Under the pieces are notes generated by a model, which saw only the letters and a program-made list of their open reading frames with translations, was not told the origin of the DNA and searched no databases. From Alloalcanivorax mobilis (GTDB taxonomy: Bacteria > Pseudomonadota > Gammaproteobacteria > Pseudomonadales > Alcanivoracaceae), in contig NZ_NMQZ01000021.1 in NCBI RefSeq assembly GCF_002864685.1, positions 1-64,000 of the forward strand: 64,000 nucleotides of DNA, read 5' to 3'. Below, one piece after another: positions 34,873 to 43,427 of the stretch. Each line of letters starts with the position of its first letter. Within the stretch, counting starts at the first letter, position 1. Both the position numbers and the translations under genes were made by a program.

Positions 34873-35506
34873 TGCCGCTGGCCTCATTGCTGGCGCGCGG
34901 CACGGTGGTGATTTCCACGCGCCGGTTCTTGGCGCGGGAGGCGTTGTCCTGGTTGGGCACCACCGGCTGATTGTCGCCGAAGGCGGCGGCGAAGATGCGC
35001 TCCGCGGGAATGCCCTGGGCGATCAGGGTGCGGGTAACGGTGAGTGCGCGTTGCGCGGACAGCCCCCAGTTGTCGGCGTAGCGGGGGTTGTCTTTCTGAA
35101 TCGCCAGGTCGTCGGTGAAGCCGCTCACCATCAGCAGTTCGTCGTGCTCGCTCAGGTAGGCGCGCAGCGGTGCCACCAGGGTGCGCAGCAACGCCTCGCC
35201 GTTGGGTTGCAGCTGGTCGGCATTGAGCGCGAACAGCACGCTGCCGTTGATGCCGATGCGGCCGTTGTGGAACGAGATGCGGCCGCTGGCGAGCGGGTCG
35301 GCGAGGGCCTGTTCAAGGGTCTGGCGGCGTTGCTGTTCCGCCTGGCGCTGGGCTTTTTCCTGCTCCAGGGACTGGCTCAATTCAAGCTGAATGCCGATCA
35401 CCCACACCAGCAACAGCACGAACAGCCCCACCAGCGCGGCCATCAGGTCGGAAAAGATCGCCCACACCGGCGTGGCGGGGGTGTCCTGGTCGTGCAGGTC
35501 ATCCAT
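34865..35506 (-). CDS. MotB/OmpA-like protein (ZorB-like)
   Basis: 213 residues. A short cytosolic tail leads to one membrane helix (about 15-40) carrying Asp20 in VWAIFSDLMAALVGLF, the position of the proton-carrying Asp of MotB, ExbD and ZorB. A coiled-coil linker (about 44-75) leads to an OmpA peptidoglycan-binding domain (about 95-205; SGFTDD and NASRAKNRRVEI). It should pair with the MotA-like DUF802 protein whose stop overlaps its start. This makes a proton-driven stator-type complex likely. Confidence 0.85.
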   Translation of the reverse strand: MDDLHDQDTPATPVWAIFSDLMAALVGLFVLLLVWVIGIQLELSQSLEQEKAQRQAEQQRRQTLEQALADPLASGRISFHNGRIGINGSVLFALNADQLQPNGEALLRTLVAPLRAYLSEHDELLMVSGFTDDLAIQKDNPRYADNWGLSAQRALTVTRTLIAQGIPAERIFAAAFGDNQPVVPNQDNASRAKNRRVEITTVPRASNEASGNE

Positions 35507-37803
35507 CAGCGTGCCCCGCCGGCCGGCGGCTCGCTCTGACGCAGGGCGCCGAGGGTGTCGAGCACGTCTTTTTGCGAGGTCATGCTCAGGTCGATCACTT
35601 CGCGGGCCTGTTCCACGTAGTAGGCGAGCTGTTCGTCGCTGCGGGTGCTGGATTGCTGCAAGGCGGTTTCGATGCTTTGCAGGTTTTCCACCAGCTTGTC
35701 GTTGGCGTCGCTGAACACCTGCACGGCGGTGGCGAAGGCGTCGCTGAGGCTGGCCACCTCGTGCGCGCTGCCGGTGACCTCGGCGGCCACCTGATCAAGC
35801 TTGCCGGCCTGTTCATCAATGCGGGTGGAGAACGCCTGGCCGGTGTCGGTGAGCACCCGGCTGGCGTCGCGGATCAGGGTTTCAATTGCTTCGCGCTGGG
35901 CGCCGGCGGCGTCGCGTTGGGCGCTGAGCAGGGTGTCCAGCTCGGCCATGATGCGGCGGCGTTCCTCCAGCAGCTCGTTGTCACGTTCGCTGTTGCGGGT
36001 GATCTCCGAGCGCAGCTTGGCGATCACCTCGGCGGCGGCCTTGGGGGTCTCCGAGGCGGTTTCGATCAGCCGGGTCATGGGCGCTTCCAGGGCCGTGCCC
36101 AGTGCCGCCAGATGATCGGCGACGGTGTGTTCCAGGTCGGCCAGCCGTTCACCGGCGGCCGTGGCCCGTTGCGCTTCCTGATCGCGCAGGCGGCTGAGTG
36201 CGTCGCCGACCTGGGTAACCAGAGTGTCCAATCCGTTGCGCTGGCCGTCGAGCAGTTCGCTGGCGGTGCGCTGAAACTGTTGATTGTGGCCGCTCAGGGC
36301 GGCGCCGATTTCACTGATCAAAGCGCTGCCGCCGCGTTGCTGTTCGTTGAGCCCGGCGCGCCAGCTCTCGCTGGCCTGCTCGGTGCTGGCCTGGAAGCGT
36401 TCGGCAAGGGTGGCCAGATGTTGCTCGCTGGTGTGGTGCAGGTGCTGCTGTTGCTCACGCACCTGCTTGAGCAGGGCGTCGCCGTGCTTCTGAAACTGCT
36501 CGCCCTGGCGCGCCAAAGAGGTGGCGACGGTGTCGGCGAGCCGTTCGCTGGTGTGCTGCTGGGCCTGCAGGCCGGTGCGCCAGTGTTCGCTGGCCTGTTC
36601 GGTGGTGCGTTCAAAGCGCTCGCCCAGTTGTTGCAGATACTGCGCGCTGCTGGCGTGCAGGGCCTCATGGTGGGCGCGGGTGTGCGTCAGCAATTGTTCG
36701 CCGTGGCGCTGGAACTGATCGTTGTGGGTTTGCAGGGACGCGTGCACCGATTCCGCCAGCCGGTCGCTGGCGGCGTGCTGTTCGGTGAGGCCGGCGCGCC
36801 AGTGTTCGGCGGCTTGCTCGGTGGTGGCTTGGAAGCGTTCGGCGAGGCCGGCCAGGCGGCTGTCGGTGATTTCGCCGAGACGCTGGTGGGTGCGCTCGAC
36901 CTGCTGATTAAGACGCTCCAGCGCTTGCTCCATCACCGGGCGGGCGCTCTCGGCGGCGAGCCGCCCGCTTTCCGCCAGGCTGTGGCCCAGGGTGTCGCTC
37001 ACCGAGCGGGCCAGGGCCTGATAATGGCCGTTGATGTCGTCGTGGAAACGCTGCTGATTGGCGGTGAGCGCGTTGCCCAACTGATCGCCCATGGTTTCCA
37101 TGCGGCTGGCCAGGGCGTTCAGGCTTTCCACCACGGCGGGCAAGGCGCCGGCTTGTTGTTGCAGTGCGCGGTAGGCTTCCTGGCGCTGGTATTTGGACGA
37201 CAGCGGGCGCAGCCCCTGCTGAATCAGCCCGTCCAATTCGCGGGTGGCGAGCAGCCGGTCGCGGCGGCTGAGTACCGCCGCCAGGCCCAGCATGGCGGAG
37301 GCCGCGACCCCGGCGATGGAGGTGCCGAAGGCCAGGCTCATGCCCTGGATGGGCGCGGCCAGCGCGCTGCGAATGGCGTGCAGCTCGGAGCCACCTTCCA
37401 GTGCGGTGACCGCGCCCCGTAGGGTCACGATCATGCCGATAAAAGTGCCCAACAGGCCCATCATCACCAGCAGGCCGGTGAGATAAGGGGTCAGTACCGG
37501 GCCGGGCAGCGCCACCGGTTCACCGTCGATGCGCCGGGCCACGGCACCGCGCAGGGCGGCGGGCAGCCCGGCCAGCCAGCCGGTCAGGGTGTCCTGGTTG
37601 GTGGGTGGCGAGCGCAGTTGTTCGGCCAGCCCGCGGGTGGCGCGGCGAAAATGCCGCAACTCGAGAAAACCAAGCCCGTAAACGGCGGCGATCAGCAGGG
37701 TGGCGGCCAGGGCGATCAATTGACCGCCGACAAAGCCGAGCCCCACCCAGATCACGGCGAGGGCGCCCAGGGCAAAGACCAGTGCGAACAGGAAAGGTGT
37801 CAT
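35506..37803 (-). CDS. DUF802 MotA/ExbB-like protein with long coiled-coil tail (ZorA-like)
   Basis: 765 residues. Two N-terminal helices (about 4-24 and 28-48) are followed by the MotA/TolQ/ExbB core, with LTGLLVMMGLLGTFIGMIVTL (about 107-127) and GMSLAFGTSIAGVAASAMLG (about 152-171). About 550 residues of glutamine-rich coiled coil then follow, with near-repeats of RFQ/E-x-T-E-Q-A-x-E-H/S-W-R. The DUF802 segment lies near the C-terminus. A proton-channel core with a very long cytoplasmic tail is the ZorA architecture. It overlaps both neighbours by 1-4 nt. Confidence 0.85.
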   Translation of the reverse strand: MTPFLFALVFALGALAVIWVGLGFVGGQLIALAATLLIAAVYGLGFLELRHFRRATRGLAEQLRSPPTNQDTLTGWLAGLPAALRGAVARRIDGEPVALPGPVLTPYLTGLLVMMGLLGTFIGMIVTLRGAVTALEGGSELHAIRSALAAPIQGMSLAFGTSIAGVAASAMLGLAAVLSRRDRLLATRELDGLIQQGLRPLSSKYQRQEAYRALQQQAGALPAVVESLNALASRMETMGDQLGNALTANQQRFHDDINGHYQALARSVSDTLGHSLAESGRLAAESARPVMEQALERLNQQVERTHQRLGEITDSRLAGLAERFQATTEQAAEHWRAGLTEQHAASDRLAESVHASLQTHNDQFQRHGEQLLTHTRAHHEALHASSAQYLQQLGERFERTTEQASEHWRTGLQAQQHTSERLADTVATSLARQGEQFQKHGDALLKQVREQQQHLHHTSEQHLATLAERFQASTEQASESWRAGLNEQQRGGSALISEIGAALSGHNQQFQRTASELLDGQRNGLDTLVTQVGDALSRLRDQEAQRATAAGERLADLEHTVADHLAALGTALEAPMTRLIETASETPKAAAEVIAKLRSEITRNSERDNELLEERRRIMAELDTLLSAQRDAAGAQREAIETLIRDASRVLTDTGQAFSTRIDEQAGKLDQVAAEVTGSAHEVASLSDAFATAVQVFSDANDKLVENLQSIETALQQSSTRSDEQLAYYVEQAREVIDLSMTSQKDVLDTLGALRQSEPPAGGAR

Positions 37804-38564
37804 CGGGGGTCGTGGTCCTCTTGATTCAGTGCGTCCAGCAGGCCCTGCACGGGTTGCAGCCGGGTTTCCAGTTCCGCCAGCAGCATCAGGCGCATTTCCT
37901 GGCAGAAGCGATGCAGCCAGGCGCCCGGCGCCAGCCATGCGGCCGGGTCTTGCTGAAGGGCGTCGGGCTGGCGCTCGCGATGCTCGCGCCAGAGCGCGCG
38001 GAAGCGCCGCTCCAGCACGGCGGGCAGGGCATCGAAGCCGCGCCGGCCGTAGCCGGCCAGGGCGTTGTCGAACACCGCGTCCAGCGCCGCCAGTTGCGCC
38101 TGTTCCGGGCCGAGCCCGGCGAGTACCTGGCGCAGGCGCAGGCGCAACGGTTGGATCGAAGCGATTTGCTGGCGCTGGTGGCCAAGGTAAAAGCGCTGAT
38201 AGGGCTTGAAGGATGGGCCCGCTGCGTTGGTTTCCGGCGGCGGCAGGCGCAGGGCGGCGCTGCCGCCGTCGCTGAAGGCTTCGGCGATGCGCGCCACTTG
38301 GGAGTCGCGGAGTTGATCGGCATCCTCGCGCAGCCGTCGCGCCAGATCCGGCTGCGGTGCGAAGGGCCCGGCCGGGTAGTGCTGGCGGGCGTGATCCAGC
38401 GCGATGGTGTCGGGCAGGTCGAACAGGCGGCCCAGGCGCTCGGCGAAACTGCCCGCCGGCGGCGCCGCTTTGCGCCCCTCCAGGGTAGCGAGCAAGCGCA
38501 CCAGCCTGGCGCTGTAGGCGGCGGTGGGCGCCGAGGTCTGCTTCCTATGCATGGTGTTGCTCAT
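37800..38564 (-). CDS. DUF3348 protein, first gene of the motor-like operon
   Basis: 254 residues, cytosolic and mostly helical. SARLVRLLATLEG, FAERLGRLFDLPDTIALDHA and RFCQEMRLMLLAELETRLQPV are characteristic of DUF3348. There is no catalytic motif. Its stop overlaps the DUF802 start (ATGA). With DUF802, OmpA and DUF2894 it makes a four-gene unit with stop-start overlaps throughout, so all four are probably made in fixed proportion. Confidence 0.8.
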   Translation of the reverse strand: MSNTMHRKQTSAPTAAYSARLVRLLATLEGRKAAPPAGSFAERLGRLFDLPDTIALDHARQHYPAGPFAPQPDLARRLREDADQLRDSQVARIAEAFSDGGSAALRLPPPETNAAGPSFKPYQRFYLGHQRQQIASIQPLRLRLRQVLAGLGPEQAQLAALDAVFDNALAGYGRRGFDALPAVLERRFRALWREHRERQPDALQQDPAAWLAPGAWLHRFCQEMRLMLLAELETRLQPVQGLLDALNQEDHDPR

Positions 38565-38722
38565 CGTTGCCGCGAGGGCGGGTAAAGAGTGTGGCGCCGA
38601 TGCGATGCGGGCGCATCGGCAAGCCGCCCATTCTAATCAACTCGGCCGGCGCCACCAATGCGCGTGCGGGAATCCGTGCGGTGGCGGGCGCCGTGACCGA
38701 CCGGAGGCGGGCAGCCGGGCGC

Positions 38723-39937
38723 TCAGGACACCGCCACCTCGGCGGGAAAGTGGCGGATTCTCAGGGTCAGGCAGAGGCCGCCCAGCAAGGCGGCGCAGGA
38801 AAAGCCGATGGCGGCCTGAAAGCCGCCGCTGGCTTCGATCAGCCAGCCGGCCACCGCCGGGCCGATAAACTGGCCGCCGGCGAAGAACAGCGTCACGTAG
38901 CTGAAGGTAATCGGAATATGCCGGGGCGCCACCTGATCGGTGCTGGCGGCCTGAACCATGGTGAACAGGCCGTTCATGGCGCAGCCCATGATCAGAAAAT
39001 GGGCGAAGAAAAACGGGAAAACGGGGTCCACCAGTGGCAGTGCCATGGCCACGGTCACCGCCGCCATCGACAGCAACAGCGCATTGCCGCGCCCCCAGGT
39101 GTCCGACAGCGTGCCCCACAACGGGCCGCTGGCCACCGACAGCAGCCCGTTCATGGCCATCAGCCAGCCGGCGGTGGTGGGCGCCAGCCCCGACTCTTCG
39201 GCGAAGCTGACCATGAAAATCGCCTGGATGATGTAGATCATGCCGACGATGCCATACACCACCGCCACCGTGATCACCCGGCCATTGCCGTAGATGCGCC
39301 ATTTATCCACCTCCGGTGGCGCCTGCTCATGGTGGCCATCGAACGCCGGTGGATCGTACACCCCAAGCGTCACCAGCACGCTGACCAGCGCGCCGATCAC
39401 CGCGAACACCCCCCACGCCGCCCGCCAGCCCTGGGCGCCGAGCCACTCGCTGAGCCAGGGCACCAGCAGGCCGGTCAGAAACAGGCCGGCGCCGACGCCC
39501 GCGCCCATGCAGCCAATCACCAGCCCGCGCCGGTGCGGATACCAGGTGGCCAGCAACGAAATCATCGGCGCGAAACAAAAGGCGGTGCCGATGCCGAGCA
39601 GGACCATCAACACCACGATCACCGGGTAGCCGTTGGCGAACGCCAGCCCGGTGAAGCCGAGGGTCACCGTCAGCAAGCCGCCGATCACCGCCTTGCGCGC
39701 CCCCCAGCGGCTGGCGGCGACGCCGCCGAGCAGCACGAACAGCAAATAGCCGAGTGCCGTGATCGTGCCCAGATTGCCCGCCTGCCGATAACTCAGGCCG
39801 AGAGCGTCGCGCATGGGCGGCAGGATCAACCCATAGGCCAGGCGCGCGAACACAATCGTCACCAGCGACACCAGCATGCCGGACACCACCATGACAACGG
39901 CATTGGGGCGGGATGACGTGGTGCGACGCAAGTTCAT
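38723..39937 (-). CDS. MFS transporter, YbfB/YjiJ-like
   Basis: 404 residues with twelve membrane helices. ARLAYGLILPPMRDALGLSYRQAGNLGTITALGYL matches the YbfB/YjiJ MFS subfamily; the longest runs GTAFCFAPMI and GLVIGCMGAGVGAG line the channel. A cytosolic loop separates the halves (about 195-220). Substrate unknown. It stands alone, upstream of a large palindromic gap. Confidence 0.85.
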   Translation of the reverse strand: MNLRRTTSSRPNAVVMVVSGMLVSLVTIVFARLAYGLILPPMRDALGLSYRQAGNLGTITALGYLLFVLLGGVAASRWGARKAVIGGLLTVTLGFTGLAFANGYPVIVVLMVLLGIGTAFCFAPMISLLATWYPHRRGLVIGCMGAGVGAGLFLTGLLVPWLSEWLGAQGWRAAWGVFAVIGALVSVLVTLGVYDPPAFDGHHEQAPPEVDKWRIYGNGRVITVAVVYGIVGMIYIIQAIFMVSFAEESGLAPTTAGWLMAMNGLLSVASGPLWGTLSDTWGRGNALLLSMAAVTVAMALPLVDPVFPFFFAHFLIMGCAMNGLFTMVQAASTDQVAPRHIPITFSYVTLFFAGGQFIGPAVAGWLIEASGGFQAAIGFSCAALLGGLCLTLRIRHFPAEVAVS

Positions 39938-40239
39938 GGGCGGACGATCCGGGCGGCTGGCTGGGAAAGAGCGCGCCTACTCTACAACAGTTCGCCGGGC
40001 ATCGCGTTGCTGGCGAGCGGGCGATGTCTTACCTCATCGGTGGTGATTCGCTGATACCGGATCAACGGTGGGGAGGCTTCAATGGCAAGACGTTATTTAT
40101 AGCTTGGAATTTGAAACCTGATACGTAACGGGTTGCGTTAATGATAGCTGCATTCAAGCATAACGGTTTGGCTGTTTTTTTGGTTCATCGCGCTTTAGCG
40201 GGAAATCCATGCGGGAGGTTTCTATCCGGGACGCGCATC

Positions 40240-40332
40240 TGTGCGGGTGCCTTCCGGGATCGCTCGAGCCATCCATGGGCGCTCCCGTTTTTGGCATCCC
40301 TGCCAAAAAGGGTCCCGGAAGGCACCCACACA
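40240..40332. repeat. Large intergenic palindromic element
   Basis: TGTGCGGGTGCCTTCCGGGA (40240-40259) is inverted at 40313-40332 with one mismatch. Inside it TTTTTGGCA/TGCCAAAAA (40288-40309) is a perfect 9-bp hairpin. It occupies the middle of the gene-free gap 39938-40494; the remainder holds no recognisable gene. Confidence 0.7.
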
Positions 40333-40494
40333 GCTCCGCTTCCAGGTAGCGGAACCGGTCCGGGTACCAACAACGATGAACCGGGGTGGGTGGTGGTGGC
40401 GACTGCGCAGAACCCAACTTTAAGCCGCCCCCCGGCTGGAGCGAAACGGATGGTGGCGGCGTGACACGGGGCCTGTCAGCAACAACCGAAGGGT

Positions 40495-42249
40495 TCAGGC
40501 GCCGGCGGCGCTGAGCCGCGCCAGCAGGATGATCACGGTCACCGCCAGCACCAGGGCGATGCCTTGCCATGCACGTACCGGATCACGTTCGATCAGCGGC
40601 AGCGGGCCGCGGGCGAGGAATTCCCGGCGCGGGTGGTGCAGGTCGAACAGGAATTCCGAGAGCGCCGGATAGCGTTTGTTGGGGTCCGGTTGCACCGCCC
40701 GCTTTACGGCCTCGTTGACCCACGCCGGCACGTCCTGGCGATCACGCAGCCCGGTGCCGTAGCGCAACCGGTTCTGCGCGGCGCGGGTGGTGCATTTGGC
40801 CACCTGGGCGCCGTAGGGCAGGGCGCCGGTGAGCAACTGGTAAGTGATCACGCCGAGGGAAAACAAATCCGAGCGGGCGCTGCCCGGCTGGCCGAGGAAG
40901 TACTCCGGGGCGGTGTATTGGGCGGTGCCCAGCAGGGCGTCGTGGTGGCGGGCGGGGTCGGCTTCGACCAGGCCGGCGACCCGCGTGGAGCCGAAATCGA
41001 TCAGGGTCACGGTGCCGGTGGCGTCGATCATGATGTTCGCCGGGCGCAGGTCCTGGTGCAGCATTTCCAGGCGGTGAAAGGCGCGCAGACCGTTGGCGAT
41101 CTGCCCGATCAGGCCGCGTACCGTGGCCAGGTCCGGGGTGGGGTGGTCGATCATCCATTGTTGAAGGGTCTGGCCGTCGATGAAGTCCATCACCGTATAG
41201 ATCGCCTGGCGCGGCCGCGCCGCCGGCGGCGCCTTGAGAACGTGGGGGCTGTTGATCCGGCGCGCCACCCATTCCTCCATCAGCAGCCGTTCCAGATAGC
41301 GCGGGTCATCACGCAGGTCCAGCGAAGGCACTTTCAGCGCCACCACGGCACTGTTGTGGTCGTCCTTGGCGAGGTAAACGTGGCTGCGGCTGCTGGCGTG
41401 CAGTTCGCGGATCACGGTGTAGCCGTCGAAGCGCGCCCGCGCCTCCAGTAACGGCGCCGGCGGCAATTGGCCGATGTGCTCAAGCCGTTCGCCGGCGTCC
41501 GGGGCGGGCCAGTCATCAACGCGCACCAGCTGCACGGTGAGGTTGTCGTCGCTGCCGCTTTGATAGGCGTGCTCGGCGATGGCCCGGGCGGCGCCATCGA
41601 GATCGCCCCGGTGCTGATGCACGGCCTCGGCCACCGTGTCCGCGTGCAAATACTCATGCACGCCGTCGGTGGCCAGCAGCCAGACCATGCCTTTGCTTAG
41701 CGGCAGCGTGTGGTAATCGATTTCCAGGTGTTGGTCGGCGCCCAAGGCGCGGGCCAGATAGCTGACCTGCGAGGAGGCGTGCAGCCGGTGGATGCGCGTT
41801 AGCGGCTCCAGGCGCTGGTTTTGCAAAACGAACACGCCGGCGTCACCGACGTGGAAAAGATGCGCGGTGGCGGATTTGAAGATCACCGCGCTGAAGGTGC
41901 ACACGTAGCCTTTGTCCTGATCGTAGCGATACTGGCTTTGGCGGGTCTGGGCGTGCAGCCAGGAGTTGGTGGCGATCAGGACCCGCTGCGCGGCGGTTTT
42001 CACCGACCAGGCCTCGGGCGTACAGAAATAGTCTTCGAGAAAGCCGCCCACCGCCGCCTGGCTGGCGATCTGGCTGACGGCACTGCTGCTGATGCCATCG
42101 GCGAGTGCCACGGCGATGCCTTTACTGTGCAGCAATGGGGCTGGCGGAATCCGCGCGCCGTGGAAATCCTGGTTGACGGGCTTGCGGCCCGGGCTGGAAT
42201 ACTGGCCGATGGAAAGACGCAGCGTTTTGGGCCGGATGGCTGAAGGCAT
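40495..42249 (-). CDS. Fused PP2C phosphatase-Ser/Thr kinase, membrane-anchored
   Basis: 584 residues. The PP2C-type phosphatase (about 10-245) shows Asp28 (NQDF), Asp51 (ADGIS), HVGDAG, LATDGVHEY and GSDDNLTV. The Hanks-type kinase (about 270-525) shows VALKVP, LHQDLRPANIMID, LIDFGSTR and GTAQYTAPEYF. A C-terminal membrane helix (about 558-578) anchors it. The two activities can set the phosphorylation of a common target. It lies directly downstream of the formate/nitrite channel gene, as seen in nitrate assimilation loci; the target is unknown. Confidence 0.9.
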   Translation of the reverse strand: MPSAIRPKTLRLSIGQYSSPGRKPVNQDFHGARIPPAPLLHSKGIAVALADGISSSAVSQIASQAAVGGFLEDYFCTPEAWSVKTAAQRVLIATNSWLHAQTRQSQYRYDQDKGYVCTFSAVIFKSATAHLFHVGDAGVFVLQNQRLEPLTRIHRLHASSQVSYLARALGADQHLEIDYHTLPLSKGMVWLLATDGVHEYLHADTVAEAVHQHRGDLDGAARAIAEHAYQSGSDDNLTVQLVRVDDWPAPDAGERLEHIGQLPPAPLLEARARFDGYTVIRELHASSRSHVYLAKDDHNSAVVALKVPSLDLRDDPRYLERLLMEEWVARRINSPHVLKAPPAARPRQAIYTVMDFIDGQTLQQWMIDHPTPDLATVRGLIGQIANGLRAFHRLEMLHQDLRPANIMIDATGTVTLIDFGSTRVAGLVEADPARHHDALLGTAQYTAPEYFLGQPGSARSDLFSLGVITYQLLTGALPYGAQVAKCTTRAAQNRLRYGTGLRDRQDVPAWVNEAVKRAVQPDPNKRYPALSEFLFDLHHPRREFLARGPLPLIERDPVRAWQGIALVLAVTVIILLARLSAAGA

Positions 42250-42265
42250 GGCGGTCGCCGGTGAA

Positions 42266-42283
42266 CCCCGGCCGGAGCCGGGG
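42266..42283. terminator. Hairpin between the FNT and kinase genes
   Basis: CCCCGGC-CGGA-GCCGGGG forms a perfect 7-bp stem in the 52-bp gap between the two genes. It lacks a T-run on the minus strand, so it may only lower kinase expression rather than end transcription. Confidence 0.35.
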
Positions 42284-42301
42284 CTTTAATAAGGGCCTGA
42301 G

Positions 42302-43111
42302 TCAGTGCGCCCGCTTCGGGCCGGTGCGCAGGTGAGTGGCGTAAAGGGTCAACCCGGTCAGCCCCAGGCCGCCGAGCAGATTACCCAGCACCACCGGCAG
42401 TTCGTTCCAGATCAGGTAGTCGGCGATCGAGAAATTGCCGCCCATGATCAGCGCCGAGGGAAACAGGAACATGTTGACCACCGAATGCTCGAAACCCATG
42501 CCGAAGAACAGCATGATCGGCATCCACATGGCGATCACCTTACCGCTGACGGTGGTCGAGACCATCGCGCCGACCACCCCCAGCGACACCATCCAGTTGC
42601 ACAGGATGCCACGAATGAAGATGGTCAGCATGCCGCCGGCGCCGTATTCCTTGTAGCCCAGGGTGCGGGCTTCGCCGATGCCGGCGATGACCTTGCCGAC
42701 GCCGTTGGGCTCGGTGGAAAAACCGTAGGTGAACACGATCGACATCAACACCGCCACGGTCAGTGCGCCAAGAAAGTTGCCAACGAACACGATGCCCCAG
42801 TTTTTCAGCACGCCGCCGAGGGTGACACCAGGGCGTTTATCGAACAGCGCCAGGGGGGAGAGCGCGAACACCCCGGTCAGCAGATCGAAGCCCATCAGAT
42901 AAAGGATGCAGAAGCCCACCGGGAACAGGATCGCGCCGATGATCGGGTAGCCGGTCTGAACCGCCACGGTCACCGCGAACACCGCCGCGATCGCCAGAAT
43001 GGCCCCGGCCATATAAGCGCGGATCAGGGCGTCCCGGGTGGCCATGAAAATTTTCGATTCCCCTGCGTCCACCATTTTGGTGACGAATTCCGATGGAATT
43101 AAATACGACAT
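42302..43111 (-). CDS. Formate/nitrite transporter (FNT family channel)
   Basis: 269 residues with six membrane helices. AYMAGAILAIAAVF, GFDLLTGVFALSPLA and NWMVSLGVVGAMVS are the FNT signature regions, and GFEHSVVNMFLFP carries the central-pore His. It moves formate or nitrite across the inner membrane. AGGGGAAAA precedes the ATG. A sigma-54 promoter 48 bp upstream points to nitrogen control, favouring nitrite as substrate. Confidence 0.9.
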   Translation of the reverse strand: MSYLIPSEFVTKMVDAGESKIFMATRDALIRAYMAGAILAIAAVFAVTVAVQTGYPIIGAILFPVGFCILYLMGFDLLTGVFALSPLALFDKRPGVTLGGVLKNWGIVFVGNFLGALTVAVLMSIVFTYGFSTEPNGVGKVIAGIGEARTLGYKEYGAGGMLTIFIRGILCNWMVSLGVVGAMVSTTVSGKVIAMWMPIMLFFGMGFEHSVVNMFLFPSALIMGGNFSIADYLIWNELPVVLGNLLGGLGLTGLTLYATHLRTGPKRAH

Positions 43112-43427
43112 CTGTTTTCCCCTGTGTGTGTGCCTCTGGTTGGGCTGAATGAGAAACAGCAAGGGGCATGCCAGTTGATGTGTCGGCGCCGCTTGCCGGC
43201 CCGGAAGCGCGTGCGGGTAGGAAAAACCCGACGTGTTCCGTCGTGGCCTTGGCCTGGTGGTGTGCGCCGGGCGGCGCCGCGGAGAGAGTGGCGCGGTGCA
43301 CCGTCCCGCTTTGGTGCGCGCGCGGCGCCACATTGTGGTGCGTAAATGGGGGCGACGAATGCTTGAATCTCAGCGCGCCAATCTATATAGTTGATATTAT
43401 CAACCAGTAAGCCGATGCCTCGCTCTC
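43112..43427. other. Divergent control region, FNT gene / Bcr-type MFS gene
   Basis: About 315 bp with no gene. It holds the sigma-54 site and the GGTGC-rich dyads that could be enhancer sites. The last 60 bp before the MFS gene turn AT-rich and include TTGATATTATCAA (near 43391), a near-palindrome that may be an operator for that gene. Confidence 0.45.
43159..43173 (-). promoter_or_regulatory. Sigma-54 promoter of the FNT gene
   Basis: On the minus strand, TGGCATGCCCCTTGC fits TGGCAC-N5-TTGC with one mismatch and the exact GG-N10-GC spacing. It lies 48 bp upstream of the start codon. Upstream, GCGCCACATTGTGGTGC (about 43325-43341) is a dyad like an NtrC half-site pair, though its spacing is 2 bp longer than usual. 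Confidence 0.6.

Noticed and set aside
35572-37422. A 616-codon plus-strand frame opposite the DUF802 gene
   Set aside because: The composition is repetitive because the coiled-coil gene on the minus strand is repetitive. No ribosome site or known domain.
40185-40373. A 62-codon minus-strand frame in the 40-kb gap
   Set aside because: It lies within an inverted repeat and the peptide simply translates the palindrome. Such ORFs are common annotation artefacts.
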